Of a stretch of DNA of 64,000 nt, positions 33,264 to 44,403 are shown one piece after another. The position numbers were made by a program, and so were the translations under genes. The notes beneath the pieces were generated by a model. That model was not told the DNA's origin. It saw nothing but the letters and a program-made list of their open reading frames with translations, and searched no databases. The number at the start of each line of letters is the position of its first letter. Positions within the stretch are counted from its first letter, which is position 1. This DNA comes from Megaustenia siamemsis. Taxonomy: Eukaryota; Mollusca; Gastropoda; Stylommatophora; Ariophantidae. The stretch is taken from assembly GCA_032433765.1 (NCBI GenBank), contig JAVIAB010000051.1:145410068-145474067 (forward strand), written 5' to 3'.

Positions 33264-33861
33264 GCATGTAGAAATGAACCAAGAAGTGTTTGTGAGAATG
33301 TCTCCCCAATACAAGCGACTGGCCACGTTGGCGATCACTTGCAGCTCATTTTGATGCGGAGATGACGCAATGGGGAATCAAATAAACGACATCCTACATG
33401 TGCTGCGGAAGTCGAGCACTGTGCTGAGATCTTCGTGTCTACTCGGACAGAACATCGGAATATAGCGGACAGTTTCCGAACAAAACTGGTGGTCCTGTGT
33501 GCAAACTCCGAATGAAATGACAAAAATAGAAACAATAACTTGTGCTAATCAACGCTCATAGACACAATCGGTAAGATCTTGCATCTTGTAACATGTGAAC
33601 TTTTCTGTCCTCAAATGTTGGAACTGGCTTCTCATGATGTCTTTTATTGTTACAGATCAAGTTATGAACAAGAAGGTACTCTCTGATGGAGTTTTCCTGT
33701 TTGTCCCTCTTGGGCGTTCTTCTGTTCTTGATTAAAGGTACGTATCGTAGCGGTCTTGACATTGCATAGCACTTTGATTTACCGGCCATTGTCGGCATTT
33801 GATGATTTCACCTGCTTGTAGTTTACATAACTGCCATGTTTCACCTATTGGTTTGTTGATT
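33264..33861. other. No gene recognised
   Basis: Mixed composition. An 80-codon minus-strand frame at 33556-33798 (MPTMAGKSKCYAMSRPLRYV...) has ordinary amino-acid composition but no recognised domain or homologue. Confidence 0.35.
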
Positions 33862-34031
33862 TGTTTTGTTGATTTTTAATTTGTTTGTTTATTTGTTTTA
33901 TAATTTCTTTATTTGTTTGTTTGTCTGTTTGTTTGTTTATTTGCTTGTTTGTTTGTTTATTTGTTTGTTTATTTGTTTGTTTGTTTGCTTGCTTGTTTGT
34001 TTGTTTGTTTGTTTATTTGTTTGTTTGTTTA
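33862..34031. repeat. (TTTG)n / (TTTA) degenerate microsatellite
   Basis: TTTGTTTGTTTA-type units; overlapping frames give CLFVCLFV peptides, artefacts. Confidence 0.93.
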
Positions 34032-34361
34032 CGTATGTCAGCTTTATATCTCTAGCGAAGTAACAAGAGACGTACTTTTGCCTGAATATCACATTTTTCT
34101 GTGTAGCACACTAGCAACCATGCGCTGAGGAGTACCTAACCATACAGGCAGATACTCTCCAACTTTAGACCTACTCTTCGTCGAGAGCTTTGACTTGTTG
34201 GGGGATATATTTTCAATCAATTTTACCTGGTCAACATCCATTTTTGCCGTAGTTTTTTTTTCGATTTCCAATTTTCAATGGTTAATTAAGGTGTGCAGAG
34301 TGTACACGGGACCTCCTGTTTTTTCCTCGTTATCCAAAAGTCGAGAGACATGGGAGCTCAC

Positions 34362-34476
34362 TAACCAGAGACCAGTGGAGGGTAAAGGCACAAACCAGAG
34401 ACCAGTGGAGGGTAAAGGCACAAACCAGAGACCAGTGGAGGGTAAAGGCACAAACCAGAGACCAGTGGAGGCACAA
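34362..34476. repeat. 30-bp tandem repeat, about 4 copies
   Basis: Unit AACCAGAGACCAGTGGAGGG plus TAAAGGCACA. Confidence 0.94.
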
Positions 34477-34744
34477 ACCAAACACGAATTGGATGTTTGA
34501 AGATGTCTATCGCCTGTGGTGGGAACAGATACAGCATAAACGAAACGCATACAATAATACAATAGATAACAATACATGCAGCAGAAATATTATATACACT
34601 ACATATTACAGACACAAAATACATACGGTAGAAACTAAATACACACAACGCAACGTACAGTTATACACATAATATATAAGACAAGCAGACGCACGAATTA
34701 AAAAAAAAATAGGACAGACAAGCAGGCACAAAATACATCTTGTT

Positions 34745-35567
34745 CGGTAGACAGGTTGTCACAACATACATTCGATAGACAGGTTGTCACAATATACATT
34801 CGATAGACAGGTTGTCACAACATACATTCGATAGACAGGTTGTCACAACATACATTCGATAGACAGGTTGTTACAATATACACTCGATAGACAGGTTGTC
34901 ACAATATACATTCGATAGACAGGTTGTCACAATATACACTCGATAGACAGGTTGTCACAATATACATTCGATAGACAGGTTGTCACAATATACACTCGAT
35001 AGACAGGTTGTCAAAATATACATTCGATAGACAGGTTGTCACAATATACACTCGATAGACAGGTTGTCACAATATACATTCGATAGACAGGTTGTCACAA
35101 TATACATTCGATAGACAGGTTGTCACAATATACATTCGATAGACAGGTTGTCACAATATACATTCGATAGACAGGTTGTCACAATATACATTCGATAGAC
35201 AGGTTGTCACAATATACATTCGATAGACAGGTTGTCACAATATACATTCGATAGACAGGTTGTCACAATATACATTCGATAGACAGGTTGTCACAATATA
35301 CATTCGATAGACAGGTTGTCACAATATACATTCGATAGACAGGTTGTCACAATATACATTCGGTAGACAGGTTGTCACAATATACATTCGATAGACAGGT
35401 TGTCACAATATACATTTGATAGACAGGTTGTCACAATATACATTTGATAGACAGGTTGTCACAACATACATTTGATAGACAGGTTGTCACAATATACATT
35501 TGATAGACAGGTTGTCACAATATACATTCGATAGACAGGTTGTCACAATATACATTCGATAGACAGC
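34745..35567. repeat. 28-bp minisatellite, about 29 copies
   Basis: Unit GATAGACAGGTTGTCACAAT plus ATACATTC, very homogeneous, with only CTC, TTG and CATAC variants. Loosely related ATACATA/CAGACA-rich sequence flanks it at 34680-34744 and 35568-35700. Confidence 0.96.
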
Positions 35568-36605
35568 AGAACGCATACACACAGGTATCTTATTTATATA
35601 GCAGACGCAAATACATACGACGGACAGACATATACAACATTTATAAAAGTAGCAGACAGACATACAAAAAAATGCAACTAATAGACGTAAGATTGAACAA
35701 AAATGAGGCAAAATACATTTGACAAATATGTGCACATTATTAACAATCAAACACAAAAATATGAGCATCTGTCGAAAAACTTAGTAAATACAAATAGACA
35801 TAGAATGTTCGTCAGCTGACCAACAGTCCGATGGTTGCTGGAACACGCGGCAGATCGGATACGATAATTCCCCATTGCGATGACGCCAGTACGAACTAAA
35901 GGCTCACAACATGTAGAACAGACAAACCGACATATACATAAAGTAAGAGAGAGCTAGATTGATGGCTCATGCACCTACAGCTGGTTATGTTCAACTGTAG
36001 TAACCGGGTCAATTAATTCTTGAAGTTTTTCTCTTTGATACAGGATGTATTTTCTGATGCCAGTATTTCTCTTTCTTTCTATTCTCTATCGGTTTTTTTC
36101 AAACATCCTATCTCATATGTTGTGATTTTTCTTCCTTAAGGCGTAGGTAGGAGCCATGTTTGACATGTCAGAGATAGAAATAAACTATTTAGAATTTATT
36201 TTCCTATCGTGGATGTTTGGTGGTTGTTTGAGTAACGGTGACAGTTGATATGGCACTGTGTTAACCCTCAGGATTTTGTTTCATTTTGATTATCGAATCT
36301 ATCACCCTTAGTACAGATGTTTCCCCAGACACCTTAATTCTTGGTTCCTTTACATTTCCTTATGATTGACACGAATGTCACTTGGTCTCAATGGTCTAAT
36401 TAACTTCATAGTTTCGGCTCATTTTTTATTTTGGCGGTCGCTCTCAAGTACTCTCTCTGATGTACATTTGAGTAGTGTAGTTTTATTTGTGCTTTCTTTG
36501 ATCACACTTTGATAGAAAACAACAAAAGTAAACTGAAAATATGTCATTGAAAATGATGGATGGGCAGAATGGTAGAAGAACTCCAGAATGTGAAAGCAGA
36601 AGGGA
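35568..36605. other. No gene recognised
   Basis: AT-rich DNA with no recognised domain. The segment from 36010 on may be old antisense LINE sequence (T-rich, like the antisense of RT ORFs), but I could not identify a motif. Confidence 0.35.
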
Positions 36606-36735
36606 GCACACCGACAGTGAAGACCACACCGACAGTGAAGACCACACCGACAGTGAAGACCACAGATTATCTCTCACCACAACGGTGAAAGGCAAATAAG
36701 GCGGGCAGAAAGTAGAAGAAATAAAAAAAACATGC
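36606..36735 (+). mobile_element. LC LINE 3' tip with an 18-bp triplication
   Basis: Three units of CCACACCGACAGTGAAGA at about 36607-36664 run into the LC 3' end (ACCACAGATTATCTCTCACC, then GGTGAAAGGCAAATAAG). The array sits on the last bases of the LINE. Confidence 0.6.
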
Positions 36736-36739
36736 ATCA

Positions 36740-37140
36740 TTTTCATGAAACAATTTGTCTGTTATCTTATTTTGCGTTTACACATCTTGAGATGACCTTA
36801 TCTTCTTGGCCTGCTTTGTCTACTGAGTTTACTTCGTTTCTTAGAATAATTTTCTCTTCTTTGTGTCTTTTATATGTTATTTTTTTTCATACAAACATTG
36901 AACAGCAGTGGCTGTAATACTCAATCCTGTTGTCTAGTTCAGCTGTTAACTCAATTTCATGGGCAGATTTTCTCATTGTTCTTCTTTGGTAGTTGTACAT
37001 TCATAATTCTTCTGATGTAATCACATTCCTATGCTCGTCAGATTGCACAGAAAGGTGAATCATGAAATCTGCTCATCTTGATGACTAATTAAGTTCCTAG
37101 CCCGTTACATGGTTCAACTGCTCAAAGGATATAATCTTGA
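36740..37140 (-). mobile_element. Old LINE reverse transcriptase fragment
   Basis: On the minus strand, GGATTGAGTATTACAGCCAC then TGCTGTTCAATGTTTGTATG parallels the usual GCVLSPLLFNVYM RT segment; with frame correction it reads PLLFNVCM near 36920-36895. Heavily mutated, and the family is not assigned. Confidence 0.5.
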
Positions 37141-37184
37141 GTCTGCAGACCCATAGCACCACCAAGCAAATTTATTAACTGTTC

Positions 37185-38340
37185 TGTTCAACAGAAGTGG
37201 GAGATTTGGCTAGAGACAGATTCTTTTATATGAGCTGTTGTGAATGTAACGTTCTGTGGGAGATCTGGCTAAAACAGAAATTGTTTCAGGCCTGCTGTGG
37301 TGAATGTAACGTTCTGTGGGAGATTGGCTAGAGACAGATTCTTTTATATGAGCTGTGGTGAATGTAACGTTCTGTGGGAGATTTGGCTAGAGACAGATTC
37401 TTTTATATGAGCTGTGGTGAATGTAACGTTCTGTGGGAGATTTGGCTAGAGACAGATTCTTTTATATGAGCTGTGGTGAATGTAACGTTCTGTGGGAGAT
37501 TTGGCTAGAGACAGAGATTCTTTTATATGAGCTGTGGTGAATGTAACGTTCTGTGGGAGATTTGGCTAGAGACAGAGATTCTTTTATATGAGCTGTGGTG
37601 AATGTAACGTTCTGTGGGAGATCTGCCTAGAGACAGAAATTCTTTCAGACGGGCTGTGGTGAGTGCACCGTTCTGTGGGAGATCTTGCAAGAGACAGTTA
37701 TTCTTTCAGACGAGCTGTGGTGAATGCAACGTTCTGTGGGAGATCTTGCAAGAGACAGTTATTCTTTCAGACGGGCTCTGATGAATGTAACGTTCTGTGG
37801 GAGTTGGTTAGAGACAGAGATTCTTTTATATGAGCTGTGATGAATGTAACGTTCTGTGGGAGATTTGGCTAGAGACAGATTCTTTTATATGAGCTGTGGT
37901 GAATGTAACGTTCTGTGGGAGATTTGGCTAGAGACAGATTCTTTTATATGAGCTGTGGTGAATGTAACGTTCTGTGGGAGATCTGCCTAGAGACAGAGAT
38001 TCTTTCAGACGGGCTGTGGTGAGTGCACCGTTCTGTGGGAGATCTGCCTAGAGACAGAGATTCTTTCAGACGGGCTGTGGTGAGTGCACCGTTCTGTGGG
38101 AGATCTTGCAAGAGACAGTTATTCTTTCAGACGGGCTCTGATGAATGTAACGTTCTGTGGGAGTTGGTTAGAGACATAGATTTTTTCAAACAGGCTGTTG
38201 TGAATGCAACGTTCTGTGGGAGATCTGGCTAGAGACAGAGATTATTTCAGACGGGTTGTGGTGAATGCAACGTTCTGTGGTAGATCTGGTTAGAGACCGC
38301 GATTTTTTGCAGACAGCTGTGGTGAATGCAACGTTCTGCA
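37185..38340. repeat. 59-62-bp array, about 19 copies, from a LINE C-terminus
   Basis: Units contain GAGATTTGGCTAGAGACAGA, TTCTTTTATATGAGCTGTGG and TGAATGTAACGTTCTGTGGG. A + strand unit reads DLARDRDSFRRAVVNATF-like sequence, the last codons of a LINE ORF. After the array, CTGCAAATGGCATGCAACCT then GATTGTGATG is the LINE 3' tip, homologous to the minus strand at 63500-63540. Periods drift from 59 to 62 bp, and two sub-families (TATATGAGC, CAGACGGGC) occupy separate blocks. Confidence 0.88.
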
Positions 38341-38489
38341 AATGGCATGCAACCTGATTGTGATGTATAGTGCTTACGTGTCTCCATAGTTGTTTCTCAT
38401 TTATATTTTAGGTATTTTGCTCATTTGTGTCTTTCCAAGAAGATAAAATACACATTCTTATTGTAATATATATTCTAAGTGATTATAAA

Positions 38490-39600
38490 TGCAATACATA
38501 TCCTAAGAACCTTTTTATGTTCTTTATAGACTACACAAAAGCATTTGACAAAGTAAAGCATGTGGAAATAATCAATATGTTAGAGAAATTATACATTGAT
38601 GGCAAGGATCTGCGAATAATAAAAGCTTGTACTGGCAACAAACAGCAGCCATAAATATTAGCAACCACACAGGGCAGTTCCAATATATAAAACAAGGAGT
38701 CAGACAAGGCTGTGTTCTGTGCCGGATTTGTTTTCACTTTACAGCGAACATATTATAAGATAAATAGTAGATATCAAAAGAATTGAAGTCAACGGTCACA
38801 ACATAAACAAGTTGCGATATGCGGATAGAACAGTCGTAATAGCAAGAACAGATAATGAACAACAAAAAATGATATAAATAATAGTAAAAGAAAGCAACAA
38901 GAAAAGTCTCAGTCTGAATAGTAAGAAAACAGAAGTAATGGTTATATCGAATAAGTAATCATCACCATCATGCAGCATAAAAATAAACAGGACAAGTGTG
39001 AAACAAGTGCAACGCGTCAAATACTTGGGAACAATAATAACACCAGATGGAAGATGCACCGCTGAAATAGAAAGCAGAATACCTCTGGCCAAAATAGCAT
39101 TTCAGAAAATTAGAAACGTCTCATGCAACAAATCTATGTCAAGAGAAGTGAGAAAGAGAGTTCATCGATGCTAGATAAAGCCAATTTTGAATTAATGAAG
39201 CGAATCATGGACCATAAACAAAGAAATGAAAAGACGATTAGAGGCCACAAAGATGAGATTTCACAGAAGAATGTTGAGAGTTCCCTGGACAGCTAAAAAG
39301 TTCAACGAGGACATTCTCAAAGAGGCCAACACAAAAAGAAAGTTCATAAGAAACATCCGAAAAAACAATCAATTTTTTGGGGGCACATCATGAGAAGAGG
39401 AAAGTTGGAATACTAGTTTACAACTGGCAAAATACAGGGAAAGAGAAATCGCGGACGACAAAGGGAGAAAATACTATATAGATAGCTTGGTGTCATGGCA
39501 TGGAAAACATTCAACAGAATTAGTGCAATGCATGGTAGAACATGATCGCCTACGCCAACCGGTGATGATGAAGTAATTAGAAGGAGCAGTATCATCAACA
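38490..39600 (+). mobile_element. LINE (LD family), RT domain to 3' end
   Basis: In order: LFMFFIDYTKAFDKVKHVEI (RT motif A, 38508-38570), GVRQGCVLCRICFHF (38696-38740), LRYADRTVVIARTDNEQQK (38812-38868, where ADR stands for the usual ADD), SLNSKKTEVMVIS, VQRVKYLGTIITPDGRCTAE (39009-39066), then C-terminal RRLEATKMRFHRRMLRVPWT and HIMRRGKLEY...LVSWHGKHSTELVQC with stops. The catalytic motif is mutated and there are several frameshifts. 5'-truncated, inactive. Confidence 0.82.
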
Positions 39601-39935
39601 TTAAAAACTTGTGTTACTAACAATTGAATGATGAACGTCCCGAAGCTCTCACAATTGTCATTTGTCAAAGTGATTTTTTTTAACGGCCATTAAAGATTAA
39701 CTACTAAATATCATTGAAACATAAATGTTGACTTTAGCTAAAAATATTACTTTTGTGTGTGTGTCGTATCACAAATTGAAACCACTTCTATAAAATCTCG
39801 GTTATAAAATTGAGAAGAATGCTCTAAACCCCGGACCATAAATGCTGCAAACATTCCAAGATTATTGCTAATATGGAAATGTGAGACGAAAACAAACAGC
39901 TGTGGTTTAATTTCAGTTACTGCGTAATCCATTAA

Positions 39936-40385
39936 GGACTTCCGGTCAATATGGCGGATAGCGACAGCAGCCGTTGAGGCACTGTCTGAAAAGTGTTCCT
40001 TGTAGCAGTTTCCTCATATTCCAAGTCTGGCTTGTTGCCTGAGCTACTGAGTTTAGTGCCCTGTGCACACCGTGAGCTACTGAGTTTAGTGCCCTGTGCA
40101 CACCGAGAGCTGTGTTTTTCATCCGGATCGATATTCCGACTGCTTACGATAAATGATGATATCATGTAACGAAGGACAGTTCAGCGGCGTTCACTTTTGG
40201 TGCTTCTTGGCCTTACGTCTTTTGGCGTGCGCTGTAACGGTTATGATGAGGACTGCAGCTGCTTTTCTTTGTTTGGAAATTCGATGAGATGTTAATTCGG
40301 CTGATTCCACAGTCAAGGGCGGTTGAACAATTATGGATTTTAATTCGTTTGCGGTGAAACCGGGGCCTTCGACTAACTATAACTA
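39936..40385 (+). mobile_element. Dispersed repeat X, copy 3
   Basis: Starts ACTTCCGGTCAATATGGCGG, ends GGGGCCTTCGACTAACTATA. It contains a local tandem duplication of about 41 bp (GAGCTACTGAGTTTAGTGCC twice at 40040-40110). Confidence 0.85.
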
Positions 40386-40722
40386 TATTGGGTAATCCGA
40401 TCGGCTGACAAGTTTCATTCTCAGAGGAGAGCTTAATGGAGCCTTCCTGTTTATGTTTTTGATACAATTTGCCACGCCATGAATACTGAAATATTGGATG
40501 AGCAGGATCTTTCACCACGTCCACAAACGTGCACATGCGCACAGTTAACCAAAGCAGAGATGGACATCCTACAAATCTCCGTTGTATTGTGGGTGCACAA
40601 TAAGTCAACATAAACATCTCATTCAGTACTCTAGCACTCTGTATCAATTGTCACTGTACTTCGTGTGTTTCTACTATGGTCCATAGTTTGCCACGTGAAA
40701 AGCCGTTGTCTTATCAATAAAT
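40386..40722. other. No gene recognised
   Basis: Minus-strand frame 40213-40647 spans the end of X and this segment; no recognised domain. Confidence 0.35.
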
Positions 40723-40945
40723 ACTATGTTGAGTACATCAATTGGATGGTTGTTACACTCGATAAATACTATGTTGAGTAAATCTAATGGATGGTTGTTA
40801 CACTCTATAAATACTATGTTGAGTAAATCTATTGGATGGTTGTTACACTCGATAAATACTATGTTGAGTAAATCTATTGGATGGTTGTTACACTCGATAA
40901 ATACTATGTTGAGTAAATCTATTGGATGGTTGTTACACTCAATTA
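40723..40945. repeat. 45-bp minisatellite, 5 copies
   Basis: Unit ACTATGTTGAGTAAATCTAT then TGGATGGTTGTTACACTCGA plus TAAAT. Multiple of 3; both strands open, artefact peptides. Confidence 0.95.
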
Positions 40946-41689
40946 CATTAAACGAGAAATCAATGTTCACTTCTTAAAATCTATACTGTACCCTATTCAA
41001 ATGCTGCTCAATAACTGGTGTAGCTGTTTTCTCTATTATCTATATACACATCTTTCCCGCAAACCTAGAAACGATACACTCTTCTATGTAACTTCTCTCT
41101 TCTGTTGCCCGCATTTTTAAAAACGCATATTATTATAACTTTCTAGCATTGTTCATATATTCCCTCGCCTGTCCTTGCTATTGCAAACATTCTATGCAAG
41201 CAGTTCATCACAAATGTCCACACACGTAATTTAACAGATTCACTAGCTACTTCCCACATTCTAGCAGATTTGTTTTGTAATTGTTCTTTAGAACTTCTGA
41301 AATCTCTTGAATTAATAGCCTAGTTTCAGCAGCTCATTCTATATTTGAGCGAATGCTAATTTTGTCTGAGTACGTGCTGGCTTGAAAAGGTGTAGGAAGT
41401 GCTCTCTCAACGGGGGTTTGATTCTGTTTACATTGAATATTAGTGTTCGGTTTGTGTAGTTAGTAATCGTGCAAAGTAACGCCGTGGTATGCATATATAG
41501 CTGCACAATTAGACATAGTTATTACAGTTTATTACATTGAAGCTATCTATAGATTTACAAAGACGGCCTGACAGGAAATTCCCGGAAAACTTCCACAGGC
41601 GTGATGTATTCAATATAGGGGGCAGTGGACAAACTATAAACAAGTTATATTCACGTACGGATGATGGAAATGGGAGTTAAGATGGGCAC
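40946..41689. other. No gene recognised
   Basis: AT-rich DNA immediately upstream of R1 copy 2. The signal-peptide exon of the nAChR gene would lie upstream of 42081, but no candidate could be supported here. Confidence 0.35.
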
Positions 41690-41940
41690 AGCCAGAAATG
41701 AGAAACTTAGTGGCCGTGTAAGAAGACTTATCAACCAACATAGAACTGGAGTCGTCAGTCGCTGGACACTGAGGGACTTGCTGAGGAGGGGATCTGAGCA
41801 CCTATGGACGTGTTTGGAGTGCAACGATGATGACCCGCAAATAACTCTATAACTGAGGGGGGGGGGATCTTAGCACCTATGGACGTGTTTGGAGTGCAAT
41901 GATGATGACCCGCAAATAACTCAATAACTAAATTCGAGCA
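41690..41940. repeat. Dispersed repeat R1, copy 2, with a 75-bp tandem duplication
   Basis: GTGTAAGAAGACTTATCAAC, AGAACTGGAGTCGTCAGTCG and CTATGGACGTGTTTGGAGTG match 59903-60035. The part from GGATCTGAGCACCTATGGAC to CGCAAATAACTC occurs twice (about 41790-41850 and 41866-41925). Confidence 0.6.
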
Positions 41941-42080
41941 CAATTCAATCCCTCAGGGCTTTTCAAGAGTTATAAATCTGACGTATGCAAACAAACAATA
42001 ACAACAAAGAAAACACTTATGACATCAAAGTGTGATGCACGTTTTATCTATTAAAATGTTTCCACCTTGTGATATTTCAG

Positions 42081-42226
42081 ACAGCGAACAAGGGGAGCAC
42101 GAACGGAGACTTCTGAATAAACTCTTTGCTGACTCCAGCTACAACAAGTTTGAGAGACCTGTAGACATTGAGAGCGACGCCATTGATGTACGCTTTGGTG
42201 TCATTCTACAACAATTGATAGATGTG
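42081..42226 (+). CDS. Nicotinic acetylcholine receptor subunit, exon 2
   Basis: A 146-bp exon of a pentameric ligand-gated cation channel subunit. It follows acceptor TTGTGATATTTCAG (ends 42080) and enters in phase 1. It encodes EHERRLLNKLFADSSYNKFE, then RPVDIESDAIDVRFGVILQQ and LIDV: the N-terminal alpha helix and start of beta strand 1 of the extracellular ligand-binding domain, with the family pattern HExxLLxxLFxxYNxxxRPV...VxFGxxLxQxIDV. The first donor, GTAGGT, is at 42227; the exon ends in phase 0 after IDV. In vertebrate CHRNA7 exon 2 has the same phases and also ends at ...MDV just before DEKNQ. The exon is GC-richer than its flanks and has no stops. Ligand type and subunit number cannot be told from two exons. 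The next exon is at 62556. The exon 2 donor is multiplied in the adjoining array. Confidence 0.9.
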
Positions 42227-42615
42227 GTAGGTAGACAAGAAGATCAATTGATAGATGTGGTAGGTAGACAAGAAGATCAATTGATAGATGTGGTAGGTAG
42301 ACAAGAAGATCAATTGATAGATGTGGTAGGTAGACAAGAAGATCAATTGATAGATGTGGTAGGTAGACAAGAAGATCAAATGATAGATGTGGTAGGTAGA
42401 CAAGAAGATCAATTGATAGATGTGGTAGGTAGACAAGAAGATCAAATGATAGATGTGGTAGGTAGACAAGAAGATCAATTGATAGATGTGGTAGGTAGAC
42501 AAGAAGATCAATTGATAGATGTGGTAGGTAGACAAGAAGATCAAATGATAGATGTGGTAGGTAGACAAGAAGATCAAATGATAGATGTGGTAGGTAGACA
42601 AGAAGATCAAATGCC
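42212..42615 (+). repeat. 33-bp array, 12 copies, repeating the exon 2 splice donor
   Basis: Unit CAATTGATAGATGTG|GTAGGT then AGACAAGAAGAT: the last five codons of the nAChR exon (QLIDV), its 5' splice site and the first intron bases. The donor GTAGGT follows GATGTG at 42227 and every 33 bp up to 42590 (12 sites). The frame stays open, adding VGRQEDQ(L/M)IDV per unit. Only an L/M change (CAATTG/CAAATG) separates units. The array ends in AATGCCAATGG and a stop at 42623. Confidence 0.95.
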
Positions 42616-43184
42616 AATGGTCTGACCATGAGTACTTGCCACCCAAAACGAGTCCTGCGTTAAGATATAGGCTCATAAGTTTGATATTATTTTATTCAAT
42701 TTCATTAGAAACAGGAAACCTACTCTACCCCTGTTATCTCTTTCTACGTCCAAGTTATCGTTGTTACTACGACTATGATAACATTCATCCTTGATAATAT
42801 CCAGGACTTTCTTTTCCAACGTTTGCCCGGTGATTACTCATTTCCATCCTTCGGTCTGTAGAGATCGTTAAATAGACGCAGATGCGCTGCGCTTAGTTTA
42901 CATAATTCTAATATATCCACATCTTTCGGACCAACACATCCAACTTCAGGATGCCACTTTTGTGTGTTGGATTACCTTCCCTCTTGGCTAGAATGGCTAG
43001 GTTTCTCCCAGGCTTGCCATGCGGAAATGGAGTTTGATCTTTATGAGATTTGATTCGCTGATCATGACGGAAGTAGTCAGCTATGAAACGCTGACCCTAT
43101 CCCAGTCAAGGTGCTGTAGAGCGTCTTGAGCCCCGGCGGTGAAGTGGGTTTTTTGTACGGAAAAGCTTCGAAATTTACCGACCG
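42616..43184. repeat. Intron sequence with dispersed repeat R2, copy 1
   Basis: CCAACACATCCAACTTCAGG at 42930-42949 and GGATTACCTTCCCTCT at 42969-42984 align with 56823-56876 (CCAAAACATCCGACTTCAGC, AAGTTACCTTCCCTCT) at about 70 percent by eye. Minus-strand translation shares REGN...LKxDVLxRK. Class unknown. The rest has no recognised feature. Confidence 0.5.
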
Positions 43185-44065
43185 CTGTTTTGAAGTATTA
43201 CGTTCAACATAACTAATAAATCATCACGAATTTTTGAAGCATTTCTTTACATGATTAATAAATCACTACATATTTTTGAAGCATTACGTTACATGATTAA
43301 TAAATCGCCACATCTTTTTGAAGCTTTACGTTCTATCTATTGACCTTTCGAGCCGTAACCGGCCTATAGGGCGTAGACCAAGATACACCTTCTCCTATAT
43401 GGATTTTTTGTTCTAGCAGTTTTCTTTAAAGATATTTATCAAATCTCGCCATCTGTCTCTGTTCTGTGCAAGCAGTTCTATCTCATTGAGGGAGCCGACT
43501 CCTGCTGCTCTTGCCTCTCTCATCAATGTTCTTCTCAGTGTCTCCCTGGGTCTTCCTCTTTTTCTTTTACCTGTTGTTTCCCATATGAGGGCTTGCTTTG
43601 CTATTCGGTTATTATCTCTTCTCATCACATGTCCAACGTATAACCATCGTCTTTTCTTTATTACTGAAGATATTAGTGGTTGATTGGCGATTTCTCTAAT
43701 TTCCTCATTTGTTTTGAATTCGTTCCATGCTAACCAAGTATTTTCCTTAGACATTTATTTTCGAATGCGTTCAACTTTGTTTCTATATCTCTTGTTGTTT
43801 TCCAGCTTTCACACGCATACGTAAGGGTTGATAGTACATTTGATTTGAATAGCCTAAGTTTTGTGTTTGTGCTGATAAGTTTTGATTTCCACAACTTTTC
43901 AAGGCTTCTGAAAGACATTGCTGCTTTAGCTATTCTGATTTTAATTTCGTTGCTCGTATCCCCTTCTCGATCACTTTACGTTACACATGATAAATAAATC
44001 ACCATGTTTTTTTTAAAGTATTACGTTACACATAACTAACAAATCACCACATATAAAAAAACAAA
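43185..44065. repeat. About 45-bp tandem repeat split by a LINE
   Basis: Degenerate units TTGAAGCATTACGTTACATG then ATTAATAAATCACCACAT occur at 43185-43332 (3 copies) and continue at 43974-44065 (2 copies). LA is inserted between them. Confidence 0.85.
43333..43973 (-). mobile_element. LINE 3' fragment (LA family) with 9-bp TSD
   Basis: CTTTACGTT at 43324-43332 and 43974-43982 flanks a 641-bp, 5'-truncated minus-strand copy. Frames: SFRSLEKLWKSKLISTNTKL, VLSTLTYACESWKTTRDIET, NAFENKCLRKILG (43916-43732), then SSVIKKRRWLYVGHVMRRDN, ALIWETTGKRKRGRPRETLR and AAGVGSLNEIELLAQNRDRW (43754-43413). These are the RT thumb and C-terminal segments of an APE-type LINE. The 3' tip is ...GGTCAATAGATAG. 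One frameshift near 43735; no RT core. Confidence 0.88.
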
Positions 44066-44403
44066 ACAAATGTATTTTCGTGAAACACGGACGAAGTTTC
44101 CAGATGAACACTGAGGGTTGAATCATATTTGTCCAGGTTGTTGACTGAAATCAAATAAACTACTTTGTTAACTGCCTCTTCTCATTCAGAAAAGCCACAA
44201 AACGGCAATTCCTTCACGACTAAAAGCAGACCGCATCAATAAACGTGTTTAATATTTCCCTATTCTATTTGTTCAGTACCATCTCATCGTGTTGCTCTAC
44301 ACAGACACGGAGTTGCCTATTATTAAACTGTAAGTCTTTTCGAAGGACACAGATGATTTAAAGTGTAAAAAAAACCTGAAAATATGTGTCTGCTACTTTT
44401 ATG
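44066..44403. other. No gene recognised
   Basis: AT-rich intron sequence with no recognised feature. Confidence 0.4.

Noticed and set aside
34745..35567. CRISPR-like regular direct repeats
   Set aside because: Units are contiguous 28-mers with no variable spacers, and the surroundings are eukaryotic (introns, LINEs, SINEs).
42590..42625. Array end as the true exon 2 end with ...QMPMV stop
   Set aside because: The first GTAGGT gives the canonical IDV|DEKNQ junction and matching phase with exon 3; the stop lies in intron sequence if any of the twelve donors is used.
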